From assembly GCF_039522605.1 (NCBI RefSeq), contig NZ_BAAADS010000001.1, positions 310,001-374,000 of the forward strand: 64,000 nt of DNA. The letters are read 5' to 3'. Both the position numbers and the translations under genes were made by a program. Source of the DNA: Lentibacillus siamensis (GTDB lineage Bacteria; Bacillota; Bacilli; Bacillales; Amphibacillaceae). The notes below the pieces were generated by a model. The model ran no database searches. It saw only the letters and a program-made list of their open reading frames with translations, and was not told the origin of the DNA. Positions 24,703 through 34,788 of the stretch are shown here, piece by piece. The first letter of the stretch is position 1. Every line of letters starts with the position of its first letter.

Positions 24703-25545
24703 ATGGTAAACAGGACGACTAAAGATGTGCTTCTCCTTGTAATCGGCTCGTTTATTTTTGCGATTGGAATCAATTATTTTGCCATTCCGAACCGCTTATC
24801 GGAAGGCGGCGTGATTGGTATTACCATTGTTACGTATTACCTGTTTGAATGGTCTCCCGGGATTGTCAACTTGGTACTTAACAGTCTGTTACTTGCTATC
24901 GGGTATAAATTTTTCACGAAACGCGTTATCATGTATACAATTATCTCTATTCTATTCTCTTCCCTCTTTCTTCACATTACAGTGGACTGGGGAAAAGAAA
25001 TAAATGATGATACACTTCTGGCGGCTTTGTTTGCCGGACTTACCGTCGGAGTCGGGCTGGGATTTATCTTCCGGGCCGGCGGGACATCCGGCGGCTCCGC
25101 GATTTTGGCTCGGCTTGCCAATCAGCTGCTTGGCTGGAGCATTGGAAAAGGCATGCTTGTTATTGATATTCTTGTCATTGTCGGTTCCGCTTTTATCATC
25201 GGCCAGGAAAAAGCAATGTATACACTCGTTTCCGTTTATTTGGGTGCAAAAGTAATCGATGTGATTGTCGAGGGTGCCAATGAACGGACATCCGTACTAA
25301 TTATATCGAGTCAGCCGGACGAGGTGCTTAATCAGGTCACTACCAAAATGGCCCGTGGAATTACCGTTCTTGAAGGCCGCGGCGGCTATTCCCAAGTCGA
25401 TAAGGAAGTGCTGTACCTTGTCATCAACAAGCAGGAAATCGTTCAGCTGAAAAAAATTATTGAGGATATCGATCCAGATGCCTATGTCACGGTTCACAGC
25501 GTACAGGAGATTTTCAGAAAAGGCTACAAAGGTGAGAAACATTAA
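24703..25545 (+). CDS. YitT-family membrane protein
   Basis: A 280-residue protein with five or six hydrophobic segments in residues 5-200 (YitT/DUF161 domain) including GGTSGGSAILARL. A soluble C-terminal DUF2179 domain (about 205-275) contains ARGITVLEGRGGYS. The start at 24703 has AAGAGGTG upstream; an earlier in-frame start would add 24 residues without a ribosome site. Function of the family is unknown; several members appear in spore-forming Bacillaceae in multiple copies. A dipeptidase gene follows after 21 nt, so the two are probably co-transcribed. Confidence 0.9.
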   Translation: MVNRTTKDVLLLVIGSFIFAIGINYFAIPNRLSEGGVIGITIVTYYLFEWSPGIVNLVLNSLLLAIGYKFFTKRVIMYTIISILFSSLFLHITVDWGKEINDDTLLAALFAGLTVGVGLGFIFRAGGTSGGSAILARLANQLLGWSIGKGMLVIDILVIVGSAFIIGQEKAMYTLVSVYLGAKVIDVIVEGANERTSVLIISSQPDEVLNQVTTKMARGITVLEGRGGYSQVDKEVLYLVINKQEIVQLKKIIEDIDPDAYVTVHSVQEIFRKGYKGEKH

Positions 25546-25566
25546 CAGATAAGGGAGGAGCTTTAT

Positions 25567-26616
25567 ATGACCAGCTTTCCGGTTTTTGACGGACACAATG
25601 ATACCATTTTAAGACTTTATTCGGAAGCAGACAAAAAACAGTCCTTTTTTTCCGAAACCAATTTGCATATCGACATGCCAAAAGCACAACAAGGAAATTT
25701 CGGCGGTGGATTTTTTGCGGTATTTACCCCAAATGAAAATTATCAGGTGGAACCTGAACAGTTTTTGACGGAAGGCGGATATGATATCCCGCTCCCACCA
25801 CAAATTGATCAATCATACGCCATCAGGCACACAAATGCTTTGGCAGCAAAACTGTATAAAACGGAAATGGAGTCAAACGGGCAATTTAAAATAGTACGAA
25901 CAGCCGACGAATTAGCGTATTGTCTTGAAAAAAACATTGTTGCAGCTGTTTTTCATATTGAAGGTGCAGAAGCGATTGATACAGACTTTAACACGCTGCA
26001 CGTTCTGCACCAAGCAGGACTTCGGTCACTTGGTATCGTCTGGAGCCGGCAAAATGTGTTTGGAGAGGGCGTTCCTTTCCGTTATCCGGCATCACCGGAC
26101 ATTGGCGGCGGTCTGACTGCAGCAGGAAAACAGCTTGTCCAGGAATGCAATAAGCTCGGAATTATGGTTGATAACACCCACTTGAATGAAAAAGGTTTTT
26201 GGGATGTTGCCAATCTTACAGATGCCCCGATTGTTGCTACACATTCCAATGCACATGCACTATGTCCAATTTCCCGGAATCTGACTGATAAACAGTTGAG
26301 AGCGATTGAAGAGTCGAATGGCGTTGTCGGCGTTAACTATGCAGTGAATATGCTCCGGGAAGATGGTGGAGTCGGTACAGATATTTCACTTGATGAAATC
26401 GTCCGGCATGTTGCATACATTGCTGAAAAATTCGGGGTTGACCATGTTGCACTCGGATCGGATTTTGATGGTACTCACGTTCCCGATGAATTGCAAAATG
26501 CAGCCGGACTCCCAAAATTAGTTAAACGAATGCATGCACATGGATTTAATGATGAAGAACTACGTAAAATTACCCATCAAAATTGGGTGCGGGTGTTGAA
26601 GGATACGTGGAAATAA
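25567..26616 (+). CDS. Membrane dipeptidase (M19, renal dipeptidase family)
   Basis: A 349-residue zinc dipeptidase. Metal ligands are visible: FDGHND (7-12), the bridging glutamate in HIEGAEAI (near 123), LNEKGFWD with its preceding DNTHL, and the histidines in VATHSNAHALC; GSDFDGT lies near 299. The family cleaves dipeptides, including those with a C-terminal D-residue. The start follows AAGGGAGGAG. It has no signal peptide, so despite the family name it is probably cytoplasmic. Confidence 0.93.
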   Translation: MTSFPVFDGHNDTILRLYSEADKKQSFFSETNLHIDMPKAQQGNFGGGFFAVFTPNENYQVEPEQFLTEGGYDIPLPPQIDQSYAIRHTNALAAKLYKTEMESNGQFKIVRTADELAYCLEKNIVAAVFHIEGAEAIDTDFNTLHVLHQAGLRSLGIVWSRQNVFGEGVPFRYPASPDIGGGLTAAGKQLVQECNKLGIMVDNTHLNEKGFWDVANLTDAPIVATHSNAHALCPISRNLTDKQLRAIEESNGVVGVNYAVNMLREDGGVGTDISLDEIVRHVAYIAEKFGVDHVALGSDFDGTHVPDELQNAAGLPKLVKRMHAHGFNDEELRKITHQNWVRVLKDTWK

Positions 26617-26678
26617 AAAAATTTGGCACATAAAAGCAACAGTGGCAAGCACTTGACTGCTATACTGAACTCTAAAAC

Positions 26679-26723
26679 AAAACTTCGGCACCCAGCCTGA
26701 CATATGGCGAATGCCGAAGTTTT
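26679..26723. terminator. Bidirectional terminator (family B-like hairpin)
   Basis: Perfect 12-bp arms AAAACTTCGGCA (26679-26690) and TGCCGAAGTTTT (26712-26723) between convergent genes. The stem sequence matches the hairpin part of family B at 1947-1992, so it may derive from such an element. Confidence 0.85.
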
Positions 26724-27899
26724 CTATTGAAAGATTCCCAATTGACCAATCCGCTCAACTGCCTCTTCCAGCCGCTCCTCGTTATCAAGCAGTCCCACGC
26801 GGACATAGCCTTCCCCTTTTGCGCCGAAGCCATTGCCCGGAGCAACGACAACATGTGCTTCCTCAAGCAGCAGGTCAGCAAATTCCTCGGATGTATACCC
26901 TTGTGGAACCGGAAGCCAGGCAAAAAATGTGCCCTTTGGCGCTTCCGCCTCCCACCCAATTAGCTCCAACGCCTCAAGAAACCGCTGACGTCGTTGTTTG
27001 TATGTATCCGCTAACTCCCTGGCACCGGTTTGATCCCCTAGCAAAGCCTCAGCTGCCGCTTCCTGAACCGCCCCAAACAGACTGCAATACATGTGATCCT
27101 GAATCAGATTAATATTTTCAATCACAGACCGATTGCCAACTGCGAAGGCAACCCGCCATCCGGCCATACTGTATGCCTTGGACAAGGTATAAACCTCGAT
27201 ACCGACATCTTTCGCCCCTTCCGACTGTAAAAAGCTGACCGGTTTTTCCCCGTCAAATCCAATGGTTGCATAGGCAAAATCATGGACAGCACAAATATCA
27301 TGTTTTTTGGCAACCGAAACCGTCTCATCAAAAAATTCCCTGGTGGCTGTTGCAGCAGTCGGATTGTTCGGGTAATTCAGCATCATCAGCTTGGCCTGAT
27401 CCAGATCATCCTCTGACAAAGTATCATAATCGGGCAAAAATTCATTTTCTGCTAGCAATGGCATAAATGCCGTCTCCGCATTCGCCATTGCCGTTCCTGA
27501 CAAATAATCCGGATATCCCGGGTCCGGCAGTAAAGCCAGGTCACCCGGGTTCAGCAAACATTGACTGATTTCCACCAATCCTGCTTTTGCACCAAATAAA
27601 ACCGCGACTTCCGTTTCCGGGTCAATTGATACATCATATTCCCGTTGATAAAAATCAGCAATCGCTTTATGCAGGTATGGAAACCCGCGAAATGGTGTAT
27701 ATTTATGATTCCTCGGCTTGGCTGCGGCATCCTGCACCGCCCTGACAATATGATCAGGTGTCGGCAAATCGGGATTCCCCTGACCAAGATTAATGACATC
27801 ATATCCCTGGTTTATTTTATCCTGTGTTTTTTTCACCAATTTGGCAAAAAACTGTTCCGGCAATCGTTTCAGCATTTCAGATTGTTCAAAATTTCGCAA
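26724..27899 (-). CDS. Class I/II aminotransferase, MtnE/MtnV-like
   Basis: A 391-residue fold-type I transaminase. Features are VINLGQGNPDLPTPDHI, LNYPNNPTAATAT, HDFAYATIGFDG, the PLP lysine in YTLSKAYSMAGWRVAF and GEGYVRVGLL. Overall it reads like MtnE/MtnV of B. subtilis, the transaminase of methionine salvage. No other methionine-salvage gene adjoins it; it follows ilvA after 59 nt on the same strand, at the end of the ilv-leu run. It may serve as a general glutamine- or methionine-type transaminase. Confidence 0.85.
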   Translation of the reverse strand: MRNFEQSEMLKRLPEQFFAKLVKKTQDKINQGYDVINLGQGNPDLPTPDHIVRAVQDAAAKPRNHKYTPFRGFPYLHKAIADFYQREYDVSIDPETEVAVLFGAKAGLVEISQCLLNPGDLALLPDPGYPDYLSGTAMANAETAFMPLLAENEFLPDYDTLSEDDLDQAKLMMLNYPNNPTAATATREFFDETVSVAKKHDICAVHDFAYATIGFDGEKPVSFLQSEGAKDVGIEVYTLSKAYSMAGWRVAFAVGNRSVIENINLIQDHMYCSLFGAVQEAAAEALLGDQTGARELADTYKQRRQRFLEALELIGWEAEAPKGTFFAWLPVPQGYTSEEFADLLLEEAHVVVAPGNGFGAKGEGYVRVGLLDNEERLEEAVERIGQLGIFQ

Positions 27900-27958
27900 G
27901 CTGCTCCCCCCTGGTTGGTGTTATCATATCGATGATTTGTGCGGTTGTAAAGGGCATC

Positions 27959-28921
27959 TCAGGAAGCTAACACACGTCTTGCTTCTGCCAGTTTTTGAAT
28001 TTCCGGGAGCCTGCTGATATCCAAATTCCCACCACTGACGACGATCCCGCAATGACGGGAGGGTATGTCATCGTAATATCTGAACAATGCAGCAAGTGAT
28101 GCGGCTCCCGCACCTTCCAGCAATGTTTTGTTACGTTCCAGCATATAAACGATTGCCGCAGCTATTTCCTCATCGCTTACGGTCACTATATCATCCACCA
28201 CATCACGGATAATCGGCAATGTGTGACTGCCGGGCTGTTTGACCGCAATGCCTTCTGCGATCGTGCTTACAGTATCCAGTTTTTTCACCGTATCCCGATG
28301 GTAACTGGAGTACATTGCAGCTGCACCAGCCGCCTGCACACCAATTACCTTAATGGAACGATTGACATGTTTTGCCGCAGTGGCAATTCCACTGATTAAC
28401 CCGCCACCGCCAATCGGCACAATAATCGTATCCAATCGGTCTTCCTGACGCAGCATCTCCATGGCAATCGTTCCCTGCCCGGCAATAATATCTGCATCAT
28501 CAAATGGGTGAATGTACGCTGCACCGGTTTCTTTCTGTCGTTCAAGTGATGCCTCATATGCTTCTTGAAACGACTCACCTACAAGCACAACCTCGGCCCC
28601 GTATGATTTTGTTGCATTGATTTTGGCAACTGGTGTCGCTTCTGCCATGAAAATAGTAGCTTCAGCGCCCAGTTTGGCAGCCGCATAAGCCACCCCTTGT
28701 GCATGATTGCCGGCTGATGCGGTAATCACGCCATTTGCCAAACGTTCTTTTGGAAGCTGCATCAATTTATACGTTGCACCCCTGAACTTAAAGGCTCCCG
28801 TTTTCTGCTGGTTTTCCATTTTAAAATGAACATTTTTTCCTACCCGTTTATTTGTTGTGGTTGATGACAATAATGGAGTACGATGCACAAATGGCTCCAA
28901 TTGTTTCCATGCCTGGTGCAC
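27959..28921 (-). CDS. ilvA: Threonine dehydratase, short (no ACT regulatory domain)
   Basis: A 320-residue PLP enzyme that converts threonine to 2-oxobutyrate. The PLP lysine lies in GAFKFRGA, and SAGNHAQGVAYAA and the glycine loop PIGGGGLISGIATA are present. It stops before the C-terminal ACT-like domain through which biosynthetic IlvA (about 420 residues in Bacillus) senses isoleucine, so it resembles the catabolic TdcB type in length. The start is GTG at 28921, 31 nt after leuD, with AGGGGAG; no other start is possible because a stop lies 33 nt upstream. Its place at the end of ilv-leu argues for a biosynthetic role without the usual feedback control. Confidence 0.9.
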   Translation of the reverse strand: MHQAWKQLEPFVHRTPLLSSTTTNKRVGKNVHFKMENQQKTGAFKFRGATYKLMQLPKERLANGVITASAGNHAQGVAYAAAKLGAEATIFMAEATPVAKINATKSYGAEVVLVGESFQEAYEASLERQKETGAAYIHPFDDADIIAGQGTIAMEMLRQEDRLDTIIVPIGGGGLISGIATAAKHVNRSIKVIGVQAAGAAAMYSSYHRDTVKKLDTVSTIAEGIAVKQPGSHTLPIIRDVVDDIVTVSDEEIAAAIVYMLERNKTLLEGAGAASLAALFRYYDDIPSRHCGIVVSGGNLDISRLPEIQKLAEARRVLAS

Positions 28922-28951
28922 CGTCTCCCCTGTTAAGCAATTCCCAAGGTT

Positions 28952-29533
28952 TTACACTCCTTTTATTTCAAATTGATTGATTTTTTCTTCCAATTTCAAC
29001 GTCAAGGCAATATCATCCCACCCATTCATCAGCTTTTCCTTATGGTAAGGATCGATGGAAAATGGAATAACCTGCCCTTCATCGGTAATCTGTTCTGTTT
29101 CCAGGTTCACATCCAGAATCAAACCGTTTGATTCTGCTTGGTCCAGCCAATCATTGACCTGTGCTTCATCCATTTTCACCGGGATGATGCCATTTTTTAA
29201 TGCATTATTATAAAAAATATCGGCAAAACTCGGTGCAATTATAACTTTGAACCCGTAATCCAGTAACGACCATGGCGCATGCTCACGTGATGAGCCGCAG
29301 CCAAAGTTTTCCCCTGCCAGCAAAATGGACGAACCGGCAAATTGCGGTTTGTTCAAATTGAAATCTTCCCGCTCCTTGCCATCCTCATCATACCGCCAGT
29401 TATAAAAAAGAAACTTTCCAAACCCTGTACGTTCCACCCGTTTCAGAAACTGTTTCGGAATGATCTGGTCCGTATCAATATTGGACCGATTTAACGGCAA
29501 CACGCTTCCTGTATGCTCCTGAATTGCTTCCAT
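28952..29533 (-). CDS. leuD: 3-isopropylmalate dehydratase small subunit
   Basis: A 193-residue swivel-domain subunit that pairs with LeuC. It has NIDTDQIIPKQFLK near residue 20, GENFGCGSSREHAPW and the NNALKNGIIPV segment. The start is ATG at 29533 with AGGAGGTG upstream; an in-frame GTG 9 nt earlier is part of the ribosome site. It follows leuC by 12 nt. Confidence 0.96.
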   Translation of the reverse strand: MEAIQEHTGSVLPLNRSNIDTDQIIPKQFLKRVERTGFGKFLFYNWRYDEDGKEREDFNLNKPQFAGSSILLAGENFGCGSSREHAPWSLLDYGFKVIIAPSFADIFYNNALKNGIIPVKMDEAQVNDWLDQAESNGLILDVNLETEQITDEGQVIPFSIDPYHKEKLMNGWDDIALTLKLEEKINQFEIKGV

Positions 29534-29545
29534 GATTGCCACCTC

Positions 29546-30952
29546 CTATTGCAGAACTCCTGTATATTTACGCACATCAACAAAATGTCCTTCAACCGCT
29601 GCAGCGGCTGCCATTTCCGGGCTGACCAGATGGGTTCTCGCACCATTTCCCTGGCGTCCTTCAAAATTACGGTTCGATGTTGATGCACAACGGCCGCCTG
29701 GCGGAACGACATCATCATTCATCGCCAGACACATGCTGCAGCCAGCTTCCCGCCATTCAAATCCAGCATCTTTGAAAACCTGGTCCAGTCCTTCTTCTTC
29801 CGCATTCAATTTAACCAGGAATGACCCGGGAACAACAATGGCCCGCACATTCGGATTTACCTTTTTACCACGTACAACTTCCGCAGCTTTCTGCAAATCA
29901 CCCAGCCGTGAATTAGTGCATGATCCGATGAATACATGGTCAATGTTTATCGAAGTGATCGGCTGTTTTTCTTTCAGTCCCATGTAGTCGAGTGCCCGTT
30001 CTGTATCGTCCTTATGATCCGCTTCTGCAAGTGATGGCGTCGAACCGCTGACAGGCACACACATGCCGGGGTTCGTTCCCCATGACACCTGTGGCTCCAC
30101 TTCGGAACCCTTAATTGTCACCGTGTGATCATATTCCGCTCCGTCATCTGTCCGAAGATCAAGCCATTCATCGGCAAGCGTGTCAAACTGCTCACCATCC
30201 GGCACATTCGCCCGTCCACGCAAAAACTCGACCGTCTTCTTATCCGGACTGATCAGACCTGCTCGTGCGCCAGCTTCGATCGACATATTGCAGATAGTCA
30301 TCCGTCCTTCCATCGACAGGTTGCGGACCGCTTCCCCGGTATATTCGATAACATATCCGGTGCCAAATCGCACTCCGAATTTCGAAATAATCGCCAGAAT
30401 CAGATCCTTGGCGGTTACACCCGGACCAAGGTCACCTTCAACGTGGACATTCAACGTTGAAGGTTTTTCCTGCCACAGTGATTGCGTTGCCAGCACATGT
30501 TCCACCTCACTTGTGCCAATCCCGAAAGCCAATGCACCAAAGGCACCGTGTGTCGACGTGTGACTGTCCCCGCAAACAATCGTTTTACCCGGCTGTGTCA
30601 ATCCAAGTTCCGGCCCGATAACATGCACAATTCCCTGTTCCGGATGATACATGTCGGCAAGTGTGATACCAAAATCCTGACAGTTCTTTTTCAGAGTGTC
30701 CATTTGTTTTACCGAAATTTCATCTTTGATCGTATCACGGTTTTTCGTCGGCACATTATGATCCATCGTTGCATATGTCAAATCCGGCCGGCGCACATTT
30801 CTTCCATTAAGACGCAATCCCTCAAAAGCCTGTGGTGAGGTAACCTCATGGACCAAATGCAAATCAATATACATAAGGTCCGGCTTCCCATCTTCCCGAT
30901 GCACCATGTGTTTATTCCATATTTTCTCGACAATCGTTTCCGGTTTACCCAT
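29546..30952 (-). CDS. leuC: 3-isopropylmalate dehydratase large subunit
   Basis: A 468-residue aconitase-type subunit. 4Fe-4S ligands are seen as the cysteine of FIGSCTNSR and the pair in AGCSMCLAMN; substrate and cluster residues in GDSHTSTHGAFG are present. It isomerises 2- to 3-isopropylmalate with LeuD. It lies between leuB and leuD, with the start preceded by GGAGG. Confidence 0.97.
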   Translation of the reverse strand: MGKPETIVEKIWNKHMVHREDGKPDLMYIDLHLVHEVTSPQAFEGLRLNGRNVRRPDLTYATMDHNVPTKNRDTIKDEISVKQMDTLKKNCQDFGITLADMYHPEQGIVHVIGPELGLTQPGKTIVCGDSHTSTHGAFGALAFGIGTSEVEHVLATQSLWQEKPSTLNVHVEGDLGPGVTAKDLILAIISKFGVRFGTGYVIEYTGEAVRNLSMEGRMTICNMSIEAGARAGLISPDKKTVEFLRGRANVPDGEQFDTLADEWLDLRTDDGAEYDHTVTIKGSEVEPQVSWGTNPGMCVPVSGSTPSLAEADHKDDTERALDYMGLKEKQPITSINIDHVFIGSCTNSRLGDLQKAAEVVRGKKVNPNVRAIVVPGSFLVKLNAEEEGLDQVFKDAGFEWREAGCSMCLAMNDDVVPPGGRCASTSNRNFEGRQGNGARTHLVSPEMAAAAAVEGHFVDVRKYTGVLQ

Positions 30953-30973
30953 TGTAAATTTCCTCCTTTCTGT

Positions 30974-32080
30974 TTAAAAATATGAGCTGCAAATACTGTC
31001 CGAAACACTTTTCGTCGTTAGATTATCCACAACCAGTTCCGTCATTTCCTTCGTTCCGACAAGTTTCCCTCCTGCATGATTTAAGTCTGCAGTATGATAG
31101 CCGTCATTCAATGTCCGGTTGACTGCTGCTTCAATTTCAGCAGCCTCTTCTTCCATCCCGAATGTGTGACGAAGCATCATGGCTGCTGATAAAATCATAC
31201 CGACCGGATTGGCCATCCCTTTTCCGGCAATATCCGGCGCTGACCCGTGGACAGGTTCATATAATCCGACGCCGTCCGAGCGAAGACTTGCTGATGGCAG
31301 CATTCCAAGTGATCCGGTCAAAACCGATGCCTCATCACTTAATATATCGCCGAACAAGTTACCAGTAACAATAACATCAAAATGATCCGGGTTTGTCACC
31401 AGTTTCATGGCCGCGGCATCAACAAGCATATGCTCCACCGTTACTTCCGGATACTGTTCTTGTTTTGTTTCAACCACTTCACGCCACAGCCTGCTTGATT
31501 CCAGTACATTGGCCTTATCAACAGAAGTCACTTTACCTTTGCGGTTTTGGGCACTTTGAAAAGCTTTATCGACGATGCGTTCAATTTCCCAACGTTCATA
31601 GGACAAGGTATCCACTGCAGCATCACCATTTTTACGTCGCTCGCTCGGCTTCCCGAAATAAAGTCCGCCGGTCAGTTCGCGCATGATCAGAATGTCACTG
31701 CCACTGATTACTTCCTCTTTTAGCGGTGAAACATGTGCCAGTGCCGGAAAACTTTTGATTGGTCGCAGATTCGCGAACAACCCCAGTTGCTTGCGAATAC
31801 CGAGCAATCCTTTTTCAGGTCGCTTAGGTGCCGGAAGATTATCCCACTTTTTCCCGCCAACTGCGCCGAGCAGCACTGCCTCAGCCTGTTGACAGGCCTT
31901 TAGCGTTTCATCTGGAAGCGGTGTATCATAACGATCAATCGCGTCACCTCCGATTGCATGTTCATGAAATGCGAAACGATGACCAAATTCTATAGCAACC
32001 GTATTCAGTACAAATTTGGCTGACTCCATTACTTCCTTGCCAATCCCATCCCCTGGCAGCAAAACAACCTGTTTATTCAT
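30974..32080 (-). CDS. leuB: 3-isopropylmalate dehydrogenase
   Basis: A 368-residue NAD-dependent dehydrogenase. It has LLPGDGIGKEV at the N-terminus, GAVGGKKWDNLP, the MRELTGGLYFGKP substrate loop, and the C-terminal EPVHGSAPDIAGKGMANP with the metal aspartates upstream (FGDILSDEAS). It starts directly after the leuA stop with no gap. Confidence 0.97.
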   Translation of the reverse strand: MNKQVVLLPGDGIGKEVMESAKFVLNTVAIEFGHRFAFHEHAIGGDAIDRYDTPLPDETLKACQQAEAVLLGAVGGKKWDNLPAPKRPEKGLLGIRKQLGLFANLRPIKSFPALAHVSPLKEEVISGSDILIMRELTGGLYFGKPSERRKNGDAAVDTLSYERWEIERIVDKAFQSAQNRKGKVTSVDKANVLESSRLWREVVETKQEQYPEVTVEHMLVDAAAMKLVTNPDHFDVIVTGNLFGDILSDEASVLTGSLGMLPSASLRSDGVGLYEPVHGSAPDIAGKGMANPVGMILSAAMMLRHTFGMEEEAAEIEAAVNRTLNDGYHTADLNHAGGKLVGTKEMTELVVDNLTTKSVSDSICSSYF

Positions 32081-33637
32081 TTAAAATCCTCCTTTGGCAG
32101 CCGTTTCTTTCGGCTTTGATTGATGAAACTGAATCATGTAGCGGTTCACCGCATTTAAAAATGCATTTGCTGAAGCCTCGACAACATCCTGTGCTGTACC
32201 CCGGCCATTCATCGATTCGCCGTTTACTTCAAGCTGGACATGTGACTCGGCAAGTGCATCCTTACCGCTGCCAACCGAATTCAGCTGATAATTGGTAAGC
32301 TTCAGTTCCTCTTCTATTAAACTGTCAAGCGTATTATACAAAGCTTCCACACTGCCCTGACCGGTTCGTGCTTCCTGTATCCTGCTTCCATCCGGTGCCG
32401 TCAAAGCAACGGTTGCTGTCGGAATGTTTGCTGTTCCGTACTGAACTTGGAACATGTCAAGGCTGTATTTGGCAACTCCCGCCTGATCAGTCCGGATTTC
32501 CATCAGAATGGTGAAAATATCATCATCGGTTACTTCTTTCTTCCGGTCTGTAAGCAATTTAAACTGTTTAAATGCCTTTTTCAGATTTTCTTCCGTAAGT
32601 TCAAAGCCCAGTGACTTCACTTTATCCTGAAATGCATGGCGGCCGGAGTGTTTGCCAAGAAACAAGGTATTTGACTGGACACCGACCATTTCCGGTGTAA
32701 TAATTTCGTACGTTTCCTTATTTTTCAAGACCCCATCCTGATGAATGCCTGCCTCGTGTGAAAAAGCATTGCGGCCGACAACTGCTTTGTTTGCCTGCAC
32801 ATACATCCCGGATAACTTTGCAATCAAATCACTCGTCCGTTTGATCTCATTCAGCTTAAGTCCGGTGGTATACGGATAAAAGTCAGAACGGATTTTCAAT
32901 GCGACGGCGACCTCTTCCAGCGAAGCATTGCCGGCCCGTTCGCCAATACCATTGATTGCTCCTTCCACTTGTGTTGCGCCATTCTCAACCGCGGCGATCG
33001 AGTTTGCAACAGCCATGCCCAAATCATTGTGACAATGACAGGACAAATCCACCTGTTCAATATTCGGTACGGTTTCCTTAATGTACTTGAACAATTTACC
33101 GTATTCGGTCGGTGTCGTATAGCCGACAGTGTCCGGCAGGTTAATGACGGTTGCGCCGGCATCAATCACCTGTTCAATAATCTGTGCCAAAAAGTCCCAA
33201 TCAGAGCGGGAGGCGTCCTCTGCTGACCATTCCACCTGCGGAAATCGCTGCCGTGCATATCGGACAATTTCGGTTGCAGTTTCGATTACCTGCTCCGGTG
33301 TCTTTTTCAGCTTGTGGGTCATATGAATTGGCGATGTTGCCAGGAAAATATGAATACACGGTTCTTCGGAATTTTTCAATGCTTCCCAGGCCGTATCTAC
33401 GTCTGATTTCACTGCTCTCGCCAATCCTGTTACAGAAGTTTCCTTGACTGTATCCGCGATCGCCTTTACCGCTTCAAAGTCACCATTGGAGGAAGCTGGA
33501 AACCCAGCTTCCATCCGGTCAACTCCCAAACGTTCCAACTGTTTGGCAATTTCCAGTTTTTCCAGTTTATTCAGGTTGACTCCTGGCGACTGTTCCCCAT
33601 CTCTCAACGTTGTGTCAAAGATTTTAATTTGTGGCAT
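32081..33637 (-). CDS. leuA: 2-isopropylmalate synthase
   Basis: A 518-residue enzyme that condenses acetyl-CoA with 2-oxoisovalerate. N-terminal TIM barrel starts with IFDTTLRDGEQSPGV; metal histidines lie in SCHCHNDLGMAVAN; HEAGIHQDG follows. The C-terminal regulatory domain (about 390-510) that senses leucine is complete. The start overlaps the ilvC 3' end by 14 nt. Confidence 0.97.
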   Translation of the reverse strand: MPQIKIFDTTLRDGEQSPGVNLNKLEKLEIAKQLERLGVDRMEAGFPASSNGDFEAVKAIADTVKETSVTGLARAVKSDVDTAWEALKNSEEPCIHIFLATSPIHMTHKLKKTPEQVIETATEIVRYARQRFPQVEWSAEDASRSDWDFLAQIIEQVIDAGATVINLPDTVGYTTPTEYGKLFKYIKETVPNIEQVDLSCHCHNDLGMAVANSIAAVENGATQVEGAINGIGERAGNASLEEVAVALKIRSDFYPYTTGLKLNEIKRTSDLIAKLSGMYVQANKAVVGRNAFSHEAGIHQDGVLKNKETYEIITPEMVGVQSNTLFLGKHSGRHAFQDKVKSLGFELTEENLKKAFKQFKLLTDRKKEVTDDDIFTILMEIRTDQAGVAKYSLDMFQVQYGTANIPTATVALTAPDGSRIQEARTGQGSVEALYNTLDSLIEEELKLTNYQLNSVGSGKDALAESHVQLEVNGESMNGRGTAQDVVEASANAFLNAVNRYMIQFHQSKPKETAAKGGF

Positions 33638-34667
33638 GAACTTTCACATCCTTTTGTTTTTCATCGTTCGTTTGCAATGGCTGTTTGACAAAAGGCATTA
33701 AGGCACGGAGCTCCTTTCCAACTTTTTCGATTGGATGCGCATTTTCTTTTGCATTGGTTGCGTAAAACTGCGGACGGTTTGCCTGATTTTCCAAGATCCA
33801 TCCTTTGGCAAATTCACCCGATTGGATTTCGGAAAGGACTTCCTGCATCCGTGCCTTTGTTTCTTCATTTACCACGCGTGGACCGGATACGAAATCGCCC
33901 CATTGTGCTGTATCAGAAATAGAATATCGCATGTTTTCAAGCCCGCCTTCATAAAGCAGATCGACAATCAGTTTTACTTCATGCATACATTCAAAATAGG
34001 CAACTTCTGGCTGATATCCTGCTTCGGTCAGTGTTTCAAAGCCTGACTTGATCAGATTGGTAAGTCCCCCGCAAAGTACTGTCTGCTCACCGAACAAATC
34101 AGTTTCCGTCTCTTCCTGAAAAGTAGTTTCCAAAACGCCTGCCCGTGCTGCACCGATTCCTTGCGAATATGCAAGGGACAATTCTTTTGCATTCCCGGTA
34201 ACGTCCTGGAACACACCATACAATGCAGGTACTCCGGCACCCTCGTCATATGTGCGCTTCACCAGATGTCCCGGTCCTTTTGGTGCTACAAGAAACACAT
34301 CAACATCGGACGGCGGTACAATCTGATTAAAGTGAATGTTGAAGCCGTGCGCAAACGCCATTGCATTTCCGGCCTGAAGATTTGGTTTGATACTTTCTTT
34401 ATACACCTCTACTTGATGTTCATCCGGAAGCAGCACCATGACTACATTCGCTTCTTTAACTGCGTCTGCCACGGATTTTACGTCAAATCCATCATTTTCC
34501 GCTTTCTGCTGTGATTTGCCGGGTCTCAGTCCAACGACTACATCATAACCGCTGTTCCTCAGATTCTGTGCATGTGCATGCCCTTGTGAACCATATCCAA
34601 CAACTGCAATTTTCTTACCCTGCAATACCTCTTTATTTATGTCCTGATCATAAAGTACCTTTGCCAT
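33624..34667 (-). CDS. ilvC: Ketol-acid reductoisomerase
   Basis: A 347-residue class I enzyme that isomerises and reduces acetohydroxy acids with NADPH. Rossmann motif VVGYGSQGHAHAQNLRNSG, metal-site FGEQTVLCGG and EAGYQPEVAYFE are present, as is the C-terminal knotted domain. The start at 34667 follows AGGAGGATG; an in-frame ATG 9 nt earlier overlaps that site. The last residues overlap leuA. Confidence 0.97.
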   Translation of the reverse strand: MAKVLYDQDINKEVLQGKKIAVVGYGSQGHAHAQNLRNSGYDVVVGLRPGKSQQKAENDGFDVKSVADAVKEANVVMVLLPDEHQVEVYKESIKPNLQAGNAMAFAHGFNIHFNQIVPPSDVDVFLVAPKGPGHLVKRTYDEGAGVPALYGVFQDVTGNAKELSLAYSQGIGAARAGVLETTFQEETETDLFGEQTVLCGGLTNLIKSGFETLTEAGYQPEVAYFECMHEVKLIVDLLYEGGLENMRYSISDTAQWGDFVSGPRVVNEETKARMQEVLSEIQSGEFAKGWILENQANRPQFYATNAKENAHPIEKVGKELRALMPFVKQPLQTNDEKQKDVKVHATN

Positions 34668-34788
34668 TTTAAACATCCTCCTAATTTTGGTTTAAACTTT
34701 TATTTGATAGCCTCTCCTGTGTGTTATTCACTCAGGATTTTGGGCTTCTGTCAGCTATTTCGTTGTTCTATCTGCAAACGTATGATTT

